From Scardovia inopinata JCM 12537 (GTDB lineage: Bacteria > Actinomycetota > Actinomycetes > Actinomycetales > Bifidobacteriaceae), in the NCBI RefSeq assembly GCF_001042695.1, contig NZ_AP012334.1, positions 1,733,863 through 1,797,862 of the forward strand: a stretch of DNA of 64,000 nucleotides, read 5' to 3'. Made by a program: the position numbers and the translations under genes. Shown piece by piece: positions 44,550 to 54,225 of this stretch. How positions within the stretch are numbered: position 1 is the stretch's first letter; the number at the start of each line of letters is the position of its first letter. A model generated the notes under the pieces. The model saw only the letters and a list, made by a program, of their open reading frames with translations. It was not told where the DNA came from and did not search any database.

Positions 44550-45986
44550 TCGCCACCATTTTTGCAGCTCAGCTACTGCCTCATCCTGATCAACAGGACC
44601 ATTATCCAAACGGAAATCAAGCATATGCTTATAAGCATGGCCTACCTGGGGGCCAGGGGCAAGACCCAAAATTTTCATGATCTGGTCTCCATTTAAATCG
44701 GGACGGATGGCCTCAAAATCTTCCTTTTTCTTCAACTCGTTAACCCGGCTTTCCAGCTCATCCATTGCCTGCTCAAACATCAAAGATTTCTGCCGGTTTT
44801 GTGTAGTGGCGTCAGCCCGGGTCAAACGGTTCAGGCGATGGTACAGATGCCCTGAATCCTTGACATAGCGCCGGACCGCGGCATCAGACCAGGGTTCATC
44901 CACATACCCGTGGAAGCGCAAGTGGAGCTCCACCAGAGAAGATACATCTTCCACCACATGCTTATCAAAACGCAGGCTTGTCAACCTTTTCCTGGTCATT
45001 TTAGCCCCCACAAGATCATGGTGGTAAAAACTGACTTTTCCACCGGGTTCAAATCGCCGGGTTCGGGGTTTGCCAATGTCATGCATGAGGGCAGCCAGTC
45101 TTAGAACTAAATCAGGGGCAGGAACTGGGCCGTCAGGGGAAGTTTCCAGTGCAATGGCCCTCTCCAGCACCTTCATAGTGTGATCAAAAACATCTTTGTG
45201 GTGATGGTTGGGGTCACGATCCATGTGAAGCGCCGGAAGCTCAGGGACGACATAATCAGCTAGCCCAGATTCGACCAGACTTTCCAGCCCTTTCCTGGGA
45301 TGCTGGCTGAGAAGGAGCTTGGTCAGCTCATCCCTGACCCGCTCTGCTGAGACAATCTGAATCCTGTCGACCATAGAAGACAAGGCTTCAGCCGTATCCA
45401 GAGCTATCCTAAAGTCCAGTTGGGCAACAAACCTAACTGCTCTCATCATCCGCAGGGGATCGTCACTGAAAGACTGCTCAGCAGCTACCGGAGTCCGCAG
45501 CAGTCGTTTACTTAAGTCATCCATCCCTCCAAAGGGATCAACAAAGTCCAGGCTGGGAAGACGAACAGCCATGGAATTAATGGTAAAATCCCGTCGGGAA
45601 AGATCTCCCTGAAGGCTGCTCCCATAATCAACCTGAGGTTTACGGGAATTTGGTTGGTAAGCATCAGTCCTGTATGTAGTGATTTCTATGGAAACCTCTT
45701 CTCCCTGAGGAAGACGCTTCATAGTACCCAGAGTGCCAAATTTGCGGCCCATGTCCCAAAAGCCGTCTCCCCAGGCCTTCAGCAGAGGCTCAAACTGGTC
45801 AGGAGTGGCAGAAGTGCAAAAATCCAAATCATGAGCAGAACGGCCGAGAATCATATCCCTGACCGGCCCTCCAACCAAGGCAAGTTCGTATCCGTGCTCA
45901 GCAAAAATGTGGCCCAGCTCAACAGCTACTGGAGGAACCAAAGACTTATCCCATTGAACCATAGTTGTCCCGTTGCCCTGGTGCAC
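44535..45986 (-). CDS. cca: CCA-adding tRNA nucleotidyltransferase
   Basis: Adds or repairs the 3' CCA of tRNAs; needed here because the visible tRNA does not encode CCA. It has 483 residues. Class II poly(A) polymerase head: ALVGGPVRDMILG and the metal-binding HDLDF; RDFTINSMAV follows. An HD domain (HHHKDVFDHTMKVLE, ALMHDIGKP) lies in the C-terminal half, as in other actinobacterial enzymes. The GTG at 45986 has GGAGG six bases upstream, so it is preferred over the ATG at 45962. Confidence 0.95.
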   Translation of the reverse strand: MHQGNGTTMVQWDKSLVPPVAVELGHIFAEHGYELALVGGPVRDMILGRSAHDLDFCTSATPDQFEPLLKAWGDGFWDMGRKFGTLGTMKRLPQGEEVSIEITTYRTDAYQPNSRKPQVDYGSSLQGDLSRRDFTINSMAVRLPSLDFVDPFGGMDDLSKRLLRTPVAAEQSFSDDPLRMMRAVRFVAQLDFRIALDTAEALSSMVDRIQIVSAERVRDELTKLLLSQHPRKGLESLVESGLADYVVPELPALHMDRDPNHHHKDVFDHTMKVLERAIALETSPDGPVPAPDLVLRLAALMHDIGKPRTRRFEPGGKVSFYHHDLVGAKMTRKRLTSLRFDKHVVEDVSSLVELHLRFHGYVDEPWSDAAVRRYVKDSGHLYHRLNRLTRADATTQNRQKSLMFEQAMDELESRVNELKKKEDFEAIRPDLNGDQIMKILGLAPGPQVGHAYKHMLDFRLDNGPVDQDEAVAELQKWWRSQGK

Positions 45987-45999
45987 TCCGTACCTCCGA

Positions 46000-46033
46000 G
46001 TTTCCGTCTTGTCTGCGTTTCCGTCTTGTCTGC
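46000..46033. repeat. Exact 17-bp tandem duplication upstream of cca
   Basis: GTTTCCGTCTTGTCTGC occurs twice with no gap, 14 bases upstream of the cca GTG start. Confidence 0.92.
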
Positions 46034-46158
46034 TTATCTGCTGGTTATCTCCTGATGGTCCGGCAGATTCTCTGAATATTAAGCAAAAAATATGCGCTAT
46101 GTAAGAATTCTACCGTCCCGTTACCCCATTCGCACAAATTACACGTACACTAGAAAGT

Positions 46159-47112
46159 ATGACAGTTACTCCGGGAGATATTGCCCGCATGCTTAAGCGC
46201 GCGGGTCAGGGCTCGAAGTCTGCCCAAAATCAGCACCATAAGCAGGAGAACAAAAAGAACCAGACCTCTTATCATCTGTCTTATCAGGAAGAGATTGAGC
46301 TCTCCTATGAAGAAGCCTTTAATTCTCGTATTGAAACCGCCGATAGTATGAATTCCTCGGAAGATGGAGAACCTGTCTACAGTTCTCAAACCCCGCATTC
46401 ATCGGTAGAAATACACCCTCATGGCGATTATGGTGTCCACGATGGGAATCCCCAAGCGATTCTGACCACTATGTATGAAGAACTTCTGAAGGAGGAAGCC
46501 GACACCAGTTTGACTGATTCTGACAGTGATCAATCAGATTCAGCTTACAGCGAGCAAGATTCCCTCGCTGATTCTGACAGTACATCACCGGCAGCAACTC
46601 CGGCGGTTATGGCACGAAAACGTCAGGGGTCAGGAACTTTTCCTTCGCTTGACTCCCGCAGCCTGCCTATTGTTCGGGAATATTCTGCTGGGGGACTGGT
46701 TTTTGATGACCGTAACCGAGTTGCTATTATTGTTCGCCATTCCCGGTCTGGGCACATTGAATGGTGTATCCCCAAGGGGCACATTGAAAAAGGCGAAACG
46801 CCTGATCAGACCGCTGTCAGGGAAGTCCATGAAGAGACCGGAATTATGGGGAAAGTTGTTGACTCAATTGCCACCATTGATTATTGGTTTACCGGGACAA
46901 CCCAGCGAGTCCATAAGCTTGTACATCATTATGTTTTGAAACAGATTGGCGGTCATTTGACTGTTGAAGGAGATCCGGATCATGAGGCTGAAGATGCTAT
47001 ATGGGTGGATTTCAATGATTTGCAGGAGGTTTTGAGCTATCCGAACGAACGCAGGATTGCCTGGCTGTATGCACGAAAGAATAAGAAGGCTCATGAGGCT
47101 GACCACACATAA
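46159..47112 (+). CDS. Nudix hydrolase with long acidic N-terminal region
   Basis: 317 residues. The Nudix box is GHIEKGETPDQTAVREVHEETGI-like (about residues 213-235), within a typical Nudix fold starting at REYSAGGLVF. The first ~170 residues are Ser/Asp/Glu-rich and probably disordered. Synteny (cca, nudix, DUF6049-type protein, murJ) matches the Mycobacterium mutT4 region, so a sanitising or signalling nucleotide hydrolase is likely; the substrate is not known. The divergent spacer to cca (172 bp) holds the promoters. Confidence 0.9.
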   Translation: MTVTPGDIARMLKRAGQGSKSAQNQHHKQENKKNQTSYHLSYQEEIELSYEEAFNSRIETADSMNSSEDGEPVYSSQTPHSSVEIHPHGDYGVHDGNPQAILTTMYEELLKEEADTSLTDSDSDQSDSAYSEQDSLADSDSTSPAATPAVMARKRQGSGTFPSLDSRSLPIVREYSAGGLVFDDRNRVAIIVRHSRSGHIEWCIPKGHIEKGETPDQTAVREVHEETGIMGKVVDSIATIDYWFTGTTQRVHKLVHHYVLKQIGGHLTVEGDPDHEAEDAIWVDFNDLQEVLSYPNERRIAWLYARKNKKAHEADHT

Positions 47113-49450
47113 TCATCGCATCGCTGCCAACCGTTTCTTCCCCAGTAGCCTTATCTGTCTGCTTGTCATCTGTTTTTTCTTTTTTGCAGGCCTGCCGGGT
47201 GTATCTACCATCTGGGCTGCCCCCTCAGCAAGCAGTAGCCAGACCAACAATCAGGAAAATTCTCCGGTTTCTTTGAAGCTGATTTCGTCTACTTCCCTGC
47301 TGAAAGCAGGAGGCGGCTACCAGCTCACTGCTACAGTTACCAACACCAGCTCTGTTGATATAGGCGAAGGACGACTGTCAGTTTATACCAACAGTCGCTA
47401 CTCCTTTCCCAACAGCGATTCTCTCCAGCAATGGGCCCAGGGGGCTTCCCGAATCCCAACCCCTCAACTCCTGGGATCTGTTATAGTTCCTGCCCTGAAA
47501 GCGGGAGAATCAACCACAGTATCGGTGAGCGCTGATCCTTCTTCCCCGATTTTGCAATATATGCGGGCTTGGGGGGCCAAACCGGTAGATATCCGCTATA
47601 CAGCTCAAAAAACAGACCATACTGACTTCATCCGTCAAGATCTGTATACTTTCTTGACAAGAACAAATACAGATACACCTGCTAAAAATTTGCCCAAAAT
47701 TAAAATGGTTTTTGCCCTGCCTGAACTGGCGGGAGCAGACACGGGAGCAAATAGAGAAAGCAAAAAGGCAAACAAAGACTTTATACACAATCTTCTCCAG
47801 GGAAACAGCCCCCTGGCAGTCAAAAATTTATCCCGGTCTTCTGTAAACAAATCTGTTTCGACCGATAAGCTCAACCGCCTTTTATATGCGGCTTCTGTGA
47901 CGAAAAAATTCTCTTTTGTGCAAGCTCTGATAGATCCTTCTCTGTCTGAAGCTTCTTCCAGCAAGAAATCCCCCCGGGTTAATCTTCAGACCGCCGGGCT
48001 CCTGCAACCCTATGGACTCAATGTCAGCCTTCTTTCTGAAACTGGTCTTTCTCAATGGAAAAAATCAGGACTAAAGGAACAGTCTTGGAATGCACACCAA
48101 GCAAGACAACTAGCTGACAGCAGCAGAAATCCTCTTCTGTCTCCCGCAGCCTCTCTCCCCCTGATTGCCTGGCAGGGGTCTCACTCAACCTGGACTTCCG
48201 CCGGATTGGCCCGGGTTAAAGGACAAGGATACGAAGCAGTTGTTGCTGACCGCGGCTTTACTGATAGCAGGGACTCTGCTGTTCATACTGGAAAACTGAC
48301 TGTTCCTACAACAAATGGGAATATCACCGTTTTAACCGCCCAAGAGCAGCTGAGCAAGCTGGCTAGCGGGTCTGCTACCTCCTCAACTGCCCTTGCTGAA
48401 ACCTCATCTGCTGGCCGCATCAATCGTTTTATTGCCCAGAGCGCCTTTTACGAAACTGAGGCCCCTTACGAAGAAAGAATTTTGCTGGTTGCTTTGAAAG
48501 ATAAGCAGACTCAGGCTTCCCATGCAGCCACTGCAGCCCTCCTGACAAGAGTACTTCGCTGTCCCTGGATTGAACAAATCAATCTTCAGACCCTGCTCAA
48601 GGCAAACAGCCACTATAGTCTGCAGGAAGCAGCAGCAATGGCCCAGGCCAACAGGATGGGCAAGGCCGACCAGGCAGCACTCCGATCATATCAAGAAGCT
48701 GCAGCAGAACTTGCTTCCGCTCGCAAAAGGCTAACCTTTTTCACCTCAACTGTCCTTGTACCGTCAACCAAAGGCGGCAACAGCACAGCTTCCAACGCCC
48801 AAGGCCTGTCCCAGGGGAAGGCTCAAAGTAATTCCCTGGCAACTAGCCATGGCTACACCCTAGAAAACTCCTCCGTCTGGTCCTCAGCTTTAGAAACTGT
48901 TTTCGATTCTTACGCCCAGAGAACCCTTTCATTAGGTGGCATAGATAAAGGATATTCCTCTGCTGCCCAATACTTAGTCAGCAGTCTTTACCAAACCATC
49001 CAGCTTGCTCCTCCCGGAAGTGTCAACACCGTGTCCAACAAAGCAAGCCTCCCCCTGACTATCAATAATTCCCTTCCTTTTGCGGTAAAAATTGGAATTT
49101 GTGGGCAGGTGCAGCAAGCACTTGCCGTGAATACAGGGATTTCCATTGAACCCTTGAAAAGCCTCATAATCCACGCTCATGATGATCAACAGGCTACCTT
49201 AGTTATCAGTGCCGAAGGCGGCCGCACCGCCAAAGCCACCATTTACCTGACCAATGCTGAGGGCGCTCCCCTCGGAAATAAAGTAACTACTACCATCACC
49301 GGGACCATATCAGTCAACGATGTAACCGGTTACGCCCTGATTGGACTGGCTTTAGTTCTGGCGGTTCTGGGGCTGTACAGACAAGTAAGAAGAATGATCA
49401 GATCGGCCAACAGGTCAGGAAAAGACCCTCAGCAGTCAGAAAACCACTGA
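47093..49450 (+). CDS. Large exported membrane-anchored protein (DUF6049 type)
   Basis: 785 residues. An N-terminal hydrophobic signal (about 21-42, with AAPSAS as likely cleavage zone), a long external region rich in Ser, Ala and Gln, and a C-terminal membrane helix (about 746-765) with a basic cytosolic tail. It is the positional homologue of mycobacterial Rv3909, always between the nudix gene and murJ; the function is unknown but the link to MurJ suggests wall precursor export. The ATG at 47093 (AGAAGG upstream) overlaps the nudix end by 20 bases. Confidence 0.8.
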   Translation: MRLTTHNHRIAANRFFPSSLICLLVICFFFFAGLPGVSTIWAAPSASSSQTNNQENSPVSLKLISSTSLLKAGGGYQLTATVTNTSSVDIGEGRLSVYTNSRYSFPNSDSLQQWAQGASRIPTPQLLGSVIVPALKAGESTTVSVSADPSSPILQYMRAWGAKPVDIRYTAQKTDHTDFIRQDLYTFLTRTNTDTPAKNLPKIKMVFALPELAGADTGANRESKKANKDFIHNLLQGNSPLAVKNLSRSSVNKSVSTDKLNRLLYAASVTKKFSFVQALIDPSLSEASSSKKSPRVNLQTAGLLQPYGLNVSLLSETGLSQWKKSGLKEQSWNAHQARQLADSSRNPLLSPAASLPLIAWQGSHSTWTSAGLARVKGQGYEAVVADRGFTDSRDSAVHTGKLTVPTTNGNITVLTAQEQLSKLASGSATSSTALAETSSAGRINRFIAQSAFYETEAPYEERILLVALKDKQTQASHAATAALLTRVLRCPWIEQINLQTLLKANSHYSLQEAAAMAQANRMGKADQAALRSYQEAAAELASARKRLTFFTSTVLVPSTKGGNSTASNAQGLSQGKAQSNSLATSHGYTLENSSVWSSALETVFDSYAQRTLSLGGIDKGYSSAAQYLVSSLYQTIQLAPPGSVNTVSNKASLPLTINNSLPFAVKIGICGQVQQALAVNTGISIEPLKSLIIHAHDDQQATLVISAEGGRTAKATIYLTNAEGAPLGNKVTTTITGTISVNDVTGYALIGLALVLAVLGLYRQVRRMIRSANRSGKDPQQSENH

Positions 49451-49508
49451 AAAATAGACGAAATACGCTAAACTATGAAAGAGCAGCGAGCAAGGCTAAG
49501 GACAGACC

Positions 49509-52500
49509 ATGAGTTCACAAGAATCATCCGTTGGGCGTAATTCCCTGATTATGGCATCAGGCACCTTTTTTTCTCGCCTGACCGGCCAATTCAGGACCAT
49601 CCTCCTGGCGGCAGCCGTGGGGACCACGGGTATTGCCGCCAATGCTTACCAAACCGGCACCATGATTCCCCAGGTTCTCTTTACCATCCTGTCCGGTGGG
49701 GTTTTCAACGCTGTCCTTGTCCCTCAAATCGTCCGTGCCCTCAAACAGACTGATGCTCACGAACGCCTGGATAAGCTTATAACCCTGTCAATCGTTCTCC
49801 TCCTTGGCGTTACCCTTCTTATGTCGGCCGCCACCCATCTGATTACTACCCTTTACCTGAATTCCAATTGGAATCCCAGTCAGCATGCCCTGGTCGATGC
49901 TTTCACTCTCTGGTGTATGCCGCAAATCTTCTTCTACGGCCTCTACACTATCCTGGGGCAAATCCTGGCAGCTCAGGAGCGATTTGCCGCCTATGCGTGG
50001 AGCTCGGTTGGGGCCAATATCATTTCCTGCGTCGGTTTTCTTGGTTTTATTTTGCTTTTTGGGAATGCCTCCCGGCGGCCAATGAGCTGGTGGACTCAGG
50101 ATAAAATCTTCCTGACAGCTGGTATGTGGACTCTAGGGATCGCTTTTCAGGCCCTGATCCTTTTTGTCCCCCTGATCCAGACAGGTTATCGTTATCATTT
50201 CCGTAAAGGGATTCACGGCATTGGCCTGCGATCTATGGGAAGTGTTGCTATCTGGAGCCTAAGTATTGTCCTTATCAATCAGTTGATAGGAATTTTAACC
50301 ACTCGTGTGACCAACGGAGCCCCCATTCAGGGGCATGACCTTTATGGGATTGCTGGAAACGCCTCTTACCAGAATGCATTTACCCTCTACATGCTCCCCT
50401 ATTCTCTGATCGCTGTCTCCATTGCCACAGCTATCTTTCCCCGCCTGTCTCTTTTTGTGGCAGAAAAACGTGTTGCCGACGCAAAAGATACTTTAAGCCA
50501 ATCTCTGCGCCGCAGCGGAATTATTATGCTTTTTTTCACTGCTGTTTTTGTGGCTATTCCTGTTCCCATCATCAAGGCGCTCCTCCCCTCTGTTCCCCTG
50601 TCTGAAATCAATCTCATCTGTCCACTCCTCATAACCCTGGGCTGCAATCTTTGGGCAGTGTCTACCTTTCTTTTCCTGCAAAGGACTTTTTATGCATTTG
50701 AAAATGGAAAATATCCTTTCATCTTTGTAGTGGTACAAAATATTATTCAAGTTGTGATCGTTGCCCTGGTTCGCTTTATGGCACCTCCTCAGTACTGGAC
50801 CTGGGGAGTGTCCCTTTCTGTAACGATCAGCTACACAGTCAGTATTCCCCTTCTCTTTATTTTGTGTCAGAAGAAGCTTTTCCATGGATCTATAGATACT
50901 AAAAAAATTATCCTTTCTCTGTTGAAGTCGATTCTGGCAGCTGCGGCCGCTGCCCTTGTCAGCCATTTCCTCTACGAACTACTGATCCGGGGTCTGCACA
51001 TTCAGCTGACCGGACCACATGGGCATATATCCTGGCTGGCATCCCTGCTAATTTGCCTTCTAGTTGGTATTGTTGCCCTGGTTATTTATACTTCTGTTTT
51101 AATCCTGCTCAAAACATCTGATATAGTGCCGATTGGCATTCTTCTCCTCGACCGTTTGGGATTAAGCGCCACTTCTTGGGGAAGAAAACTAAAGATCAGT
51201 CTGCAAAAAGAAGCAGCTTCTGGCAAAGCTGGCTCAAGTGCCTCGCCTGGCTCAAGTGCCTTAGCCTCCGTGCCTGCATCCTCCGCTGAATCTGCCATCG
51301 ATCAAATCCCCCGGTTCGTTCAGTCAGGTACCGGATCTCTTTCTAAACTTGTTCCTGATTCTCCTCCCTACCCTTCTTCTCCATCATCAAACGGATCTCC
51401 TTCGTTGCATCCGGTGACCCCTGTTCCTACAATGGACAAGAGACCATTTACCAACGGGAGCAGTAAAAACAGAACAACCATGAATATTCGAACCGGAGAT
51501 ATTATCCTCAATCGTTATGAGCTGCAGAATGCACTTAATGAAGGCGACGGGATTGCCACATTCATGGCTAATGACATAACAACTTCCCGTCAATGTCAGT
51601 TGTTTGTAGTAACTGATCGCAGTCTTTTCGATGATGTTAATGCAATCTCTTCTGTCCTGACAAGAGAGAAACTCCCCTACTGCGAGCGCATTTACCAGTC
51701 TTTCCGTGATGACGGAGCCTATATTATTGCTACTGAACCTGATTCAGGCGTCAGTCTGGCAGAATATACCCGTGTTGATGCAGGTGATTCTCAGACTGGA
51801 AACCCAGTTGATAGCCAAAGTTCAGCTGATTCTGTTTCTCAGATCTCCGCCACCTCCTACCACGGAGAAGTCACTCATTCTTCCAGCCATACCTTGAGTA
51901 TTAAGGCTACACGCAGCCTGATTGGAGAGCTCATTTCCATGAGCCGGCATCTAAAAACTCAGGGAATTATGCATCATGCTCTCAGCCCTCAGACTGTACG
52001 ACTGACGACCAGCAAACTGCTTTTAGCTGATACCGTTGTTTCCGCTGCACTTCGTCCCTTCGGCCAGGAAAATTCTGCAAACGCCAATCCACTGGCTGGT
52101 GATTATGAGGCTATGGCCGTCAGACAAATTTCAGCGATTCTCTTCCAACTCATTACCGGCAGGGTCTTCCAGGCGGATAAAAAAAATTCTCTGTCAGATC
52201 TGACTTCTGCTGATGCTGGCAGGGTTGAATTCGCCGGCCTCCTTCAGCAAAATATCAGCATACCTCCTGAATTCGTTTTAATCTGCCAGCGAGGCTTGGG
52301 ACTAGTTGATAATACCGGGTCTGCTCCTATGCCTCTTTTAACCTTGCTGGAAATGTCCGCCCTTCTGGGAGACTACACTCCGTGGAACAACCTGTCTTTC
52401 TCCGAAGTGGAAGGGCCTTTCCCCGATTCTTCTCCGTCCATATCACAGGTCCAGCTTCAAAAAATTACCTCCCCGGAAGAAGCCACCGCTGGAATGTTCG

Positions 52501-53876
52501 ACCTTCCTGCCCGCCTCTTTACTCGTCCTTCTGCCGCTTCTTCTCAATTACACCGCCAGGCTCGAGTCATTCAGTCAACCCCCTGGGATCGGGAGCAGCT
52601 TTTCCAGAAGGATCAGGAAGTTAGGTTACGGCCCCAGGGTGATGATCTTTTCGGAGCTTTTGATGATTCTGACTCCTCGGCTGCCTCTCCCCTGACTGGC
52701 CACACTCCTCATGCTGCTCCTGCAGCTTACCCGGAAGAAGTCAACAGCAGCACGCGAGCAATCCAGGTCAATCCTGCAGATAAGGCCGAAAATATAGCTT
52801 CTTCTCAGTCTCCTCTTACAACTTCAGACAGGCTTTCCCGGGTTGCCCAGGATGCGATTCCCAGTATCATTCCGCCGGTTCAATCCCCTAATTTCAATCA
52901 CACACCCTCTTCTCCTGTATTCTCTGATGGTTCACCTTCTGCCCGGATCGCTTCGAACCGCCCTGGCATAAGGTCTGCAGAGTCCAGCCGTCCTTCACCA
53001 TCCCAAGCAAGTTCAGCACGATCGTCTCGTTCTATATCCAGCAGGCAGCAGGCGTCTGCGTCTGATTCTTCCCTTTCCCAAGCCTTTAGTTACCAAGGCT
53101 CTGGCAATACCGATGCTCAGACCGACACAGAACGTGAGCGATCCTATAAGGCACAGCAGAAACGGATCAACAAAGAAAAGCATAATTCTCTTGTCCGCAG
53201 GCGGACCCTTGCTGTTGTCCTTGTTGGTGTTCTGCTTATTGTTGCTTTGGTCATTTCAGCTTCTTCCCTGGGATTGTTTAATCTCAGATCTCCTATAGGA
53301 TCTTCAGGCAGCAGCAACCCCTGGCCCAGCCTGCAGCCTAACCAGGGTGTCAACGGAGAAAGTGCCTCTACCTCTTCAAGTTCCCCCAAGAAGGAATCGC
53401 ACAAGCCTAGTCCCACAAATAGCCAGAAACCCAAGTCTTCTACGCCCAGCAGCCAGAGCTCTGCCCCCATGCAAAAGGCAACCACTTACCCGGCAACTAA
53501 AACTGCAGGGTCAGTGCCAGCGCCTCATGTTCCTAAAAATACCAGTCCGATTCGTATTACTGGGCGAACCTTCCTTAATAAGCCCAACGGTCAGAACGGT
53601 TATGGACTTGCATTGACCTTTGCATCTCCTGTGACCATTTCCCGTCTGCAGATTCAAATGTATTCTCAGGGAGGGAACGCCTTTATTTACGCCGATTCCG
53701 ACGCCACAAATCCTGTAAACAGTTATCCCCTGGCACAGTTCTCCTTCGATAGCTCTCATACAACTAACGTGACTCTGAGCCGGCCAATTTCCACTGATCG
53801 AATCGTTATCTGGGTGCCTTCCGGATCTATGCCTGACAGCGGGAGTCTGCATTTTGGAATTATCACCGTGTACTAA
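49509..53876 (+). CDS. murJ: MurJ lipid II flippase fused to a pseudokinase and C-terminal sensor domain
   Basis: 1455 residues. Residues ~5-535 are MurJ, with about 14 membrane helices and the N-terminal SLIMASGTFFSRLTGQFRT signature; it flips lipid II for wall synthesis. A Ser/Pro linker follows, then a protein-kinase-like domain from about residue 658 (GDIILNRYELQNALNEGDGI) that lacks the catalytic HRD and DFG motifs (the HRD position reads MHHALSPQT), so it is a pseudokinase. Another long Ser/Pro-rich linker, one more helix (about 1231-1257), and a C-terminal beta-rich domain (about 1345-1455) resembling galactose-binding folds complete it. This equals mycobacterial MviN, whose pseudokinase binds FhaA when phosphorylated by PknB; pknB is also in this window. 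It is longer than MviN because of the linkers. Confidence 0.93.
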   Translation: MSSQESSVGRNSLIMASGTFFSRLTGQFRTILLAAAVGTTGIAANAYQTGTMIPQVLFTILSGGVFNAVLVPQIVRALKQTDAHERLDKLITLSIVLLLGVTLLMSAATHLITTLYLNSNWNPSQHALVDAFTLWCMPQIFFYGLYTILGQILAAQERFAAYAWSSVGANIISCVGFLGFILLFGNASRRPMSWWTQDKIFLTAGMWTLGIAFQALILFVPLIQTGYRYHFRKGIHGIGLRSMGSVAIWSLSIVLINQLIGILTTRVTNGAPIQGHDLYGIAGNASYQNAFTLYMLPYSLIAVSIATAIFPRLSLFVAEKRVADAKDTLSQSLRRSGIIMLFFTAVFVAIPVPIIKALLPSVPLSEINLICPLLITLGCNLWAVSTFLFLQRTFYAFENGKYPFIFVVVQNIIQVVIVALVRFMAPPQYWTWGVSLSVTISYTVSIPLLFILCQKKLFHGSIDTKKIILSLLKSILAAAAAALVSHFLYELLIRGLHIQLTGPHGHISWLASLLICLLVGIVALVIYTSVLILLKTSDIVPIGILLLDRLGLSATSWGRKLKISLQKEAASGKAGSSASPGSSALASVPASSAESAIDQIPRFVQSGTGSLSKLVPDSPPYPSSPSSNGSPSLHPVTPVPTMDKRPFTNGSSKNRTTMNIRTGDIILNRYELQNALNEGDGIATFMANDITTSRQCQLFVVTDRSLFDDVNAISSVLTREKLPYCERIYQSFRDDGAYIIATEPDSGVSLAEYTRVDAGDSQTGNPVDSQSSADSVSQISATSYHGEVTHSSSHTLSIKATRSLIGELISMSRHLKTQGIMHHALSPQTVRLTTSKLLLADTVVSAALRPFGQENSANANPLAGDYEAMAVRQISAILFQLITGRVFQADKKNSLSDLTSADAGRVEFAGLLQQNISIPPEFVLICQRGLGLVDNTGSAPMPLLTLLEMSALLGDYTPWNNLSFSEVEGPFPDSSPSISQVQLQKITSPEEATAGMFDLPARLFTRPSAASSQLHRQARVIQSTPWDREQLFQKDQEVRLRPQGDDLFGAFDDSDSSAASPLTGHTPHAAPAAYPEEVNSSTRAIQVNPADKAENIASSQSPLTTSDRLSRVAQDAIPSIIPPVQSPNFNHTPSSPVFSDGSPSARIASNRPGIRSAESSRPSPSQASSARSSRSISSRQQASASDSSLSQAFSYQGSGNTDAQTDTERERSYKAQQKRINKEKHNSLVRRRTLAVVLVGVLLIVALVISASSLGLFNLRSPIGSSGSSNPWPSLQPNQGVNGESASTSSSSPKKESHKPSPTNSQKPKSSTPSSQSSAPMQKATTYPATKTAGSVPAPHVPKNTSPIRITGRTFLNKPNGQNGYGLALTFASPVTISRLQIQMYSQGGNAFIYADSDATNPVNSYPLAQFSFDSSHTTNVTLSRPISTDRIVIWVPSGSMPDSGSLHFGIITVY

Positions 53877-54225
53877 ATCTTCGACCAGACAGTCCGATCA
53901 GATAGTTCAATCAGATTGCTAAACCAGATTACTCGATCAGACAGGTGCGAATTCCAAGACTTTATTTGCGAAATTCGCCAGCAGCATCGCGTCATGCCAG
54001 GCCAGGCCATCGTTTGTATATAATTATACAATTATTTTGTAATAATATGTATATGCCCGAAGCTAAACCGGAATTTATTTTCACCCATCTTGTTCACCAT
54101 AAAAGAATGAATAGAAAGACCAGTTGAAACCAAACAAGTGACAGATAAAAAGAAACTACAACGGTTAATGACGGTTAATTTGTCCTGCCGGTTCAGATCA
54201 ACTAGCTTAGGAATTGAGGATACCT
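53877..54225. other. Spacer between murJ and trxB
   Basis: 349 bp. It has a four-copy 13-bp repeat (53887-53938), an AT-rich imperfect palindrome at about 54015-54055, and a 10-bp duplication ACGGTTAATG near 54160-54178. The sigma factor gene that lies here in Mycobacterium is missing and no relic of it is seen. Confidence 0.7.
53887..53938. repeat. 13-bp imperfect tandem repeat, four copies
   Basis: AGACAGTCCGATC, AGATAGTTCAATC, AGATTGCTAAACC and AGATTACTCGATC, followed by a partial fifth (AGACAG), start eleven bases after the murJ stop. Confidence 0.85.

Noticed and set aside
53945..54127. 60-codon ORF in the murJ-trxB spacer
   Set aside because: No ribosome site, AT-rich palindromes in its middle and no protein-like pattern.
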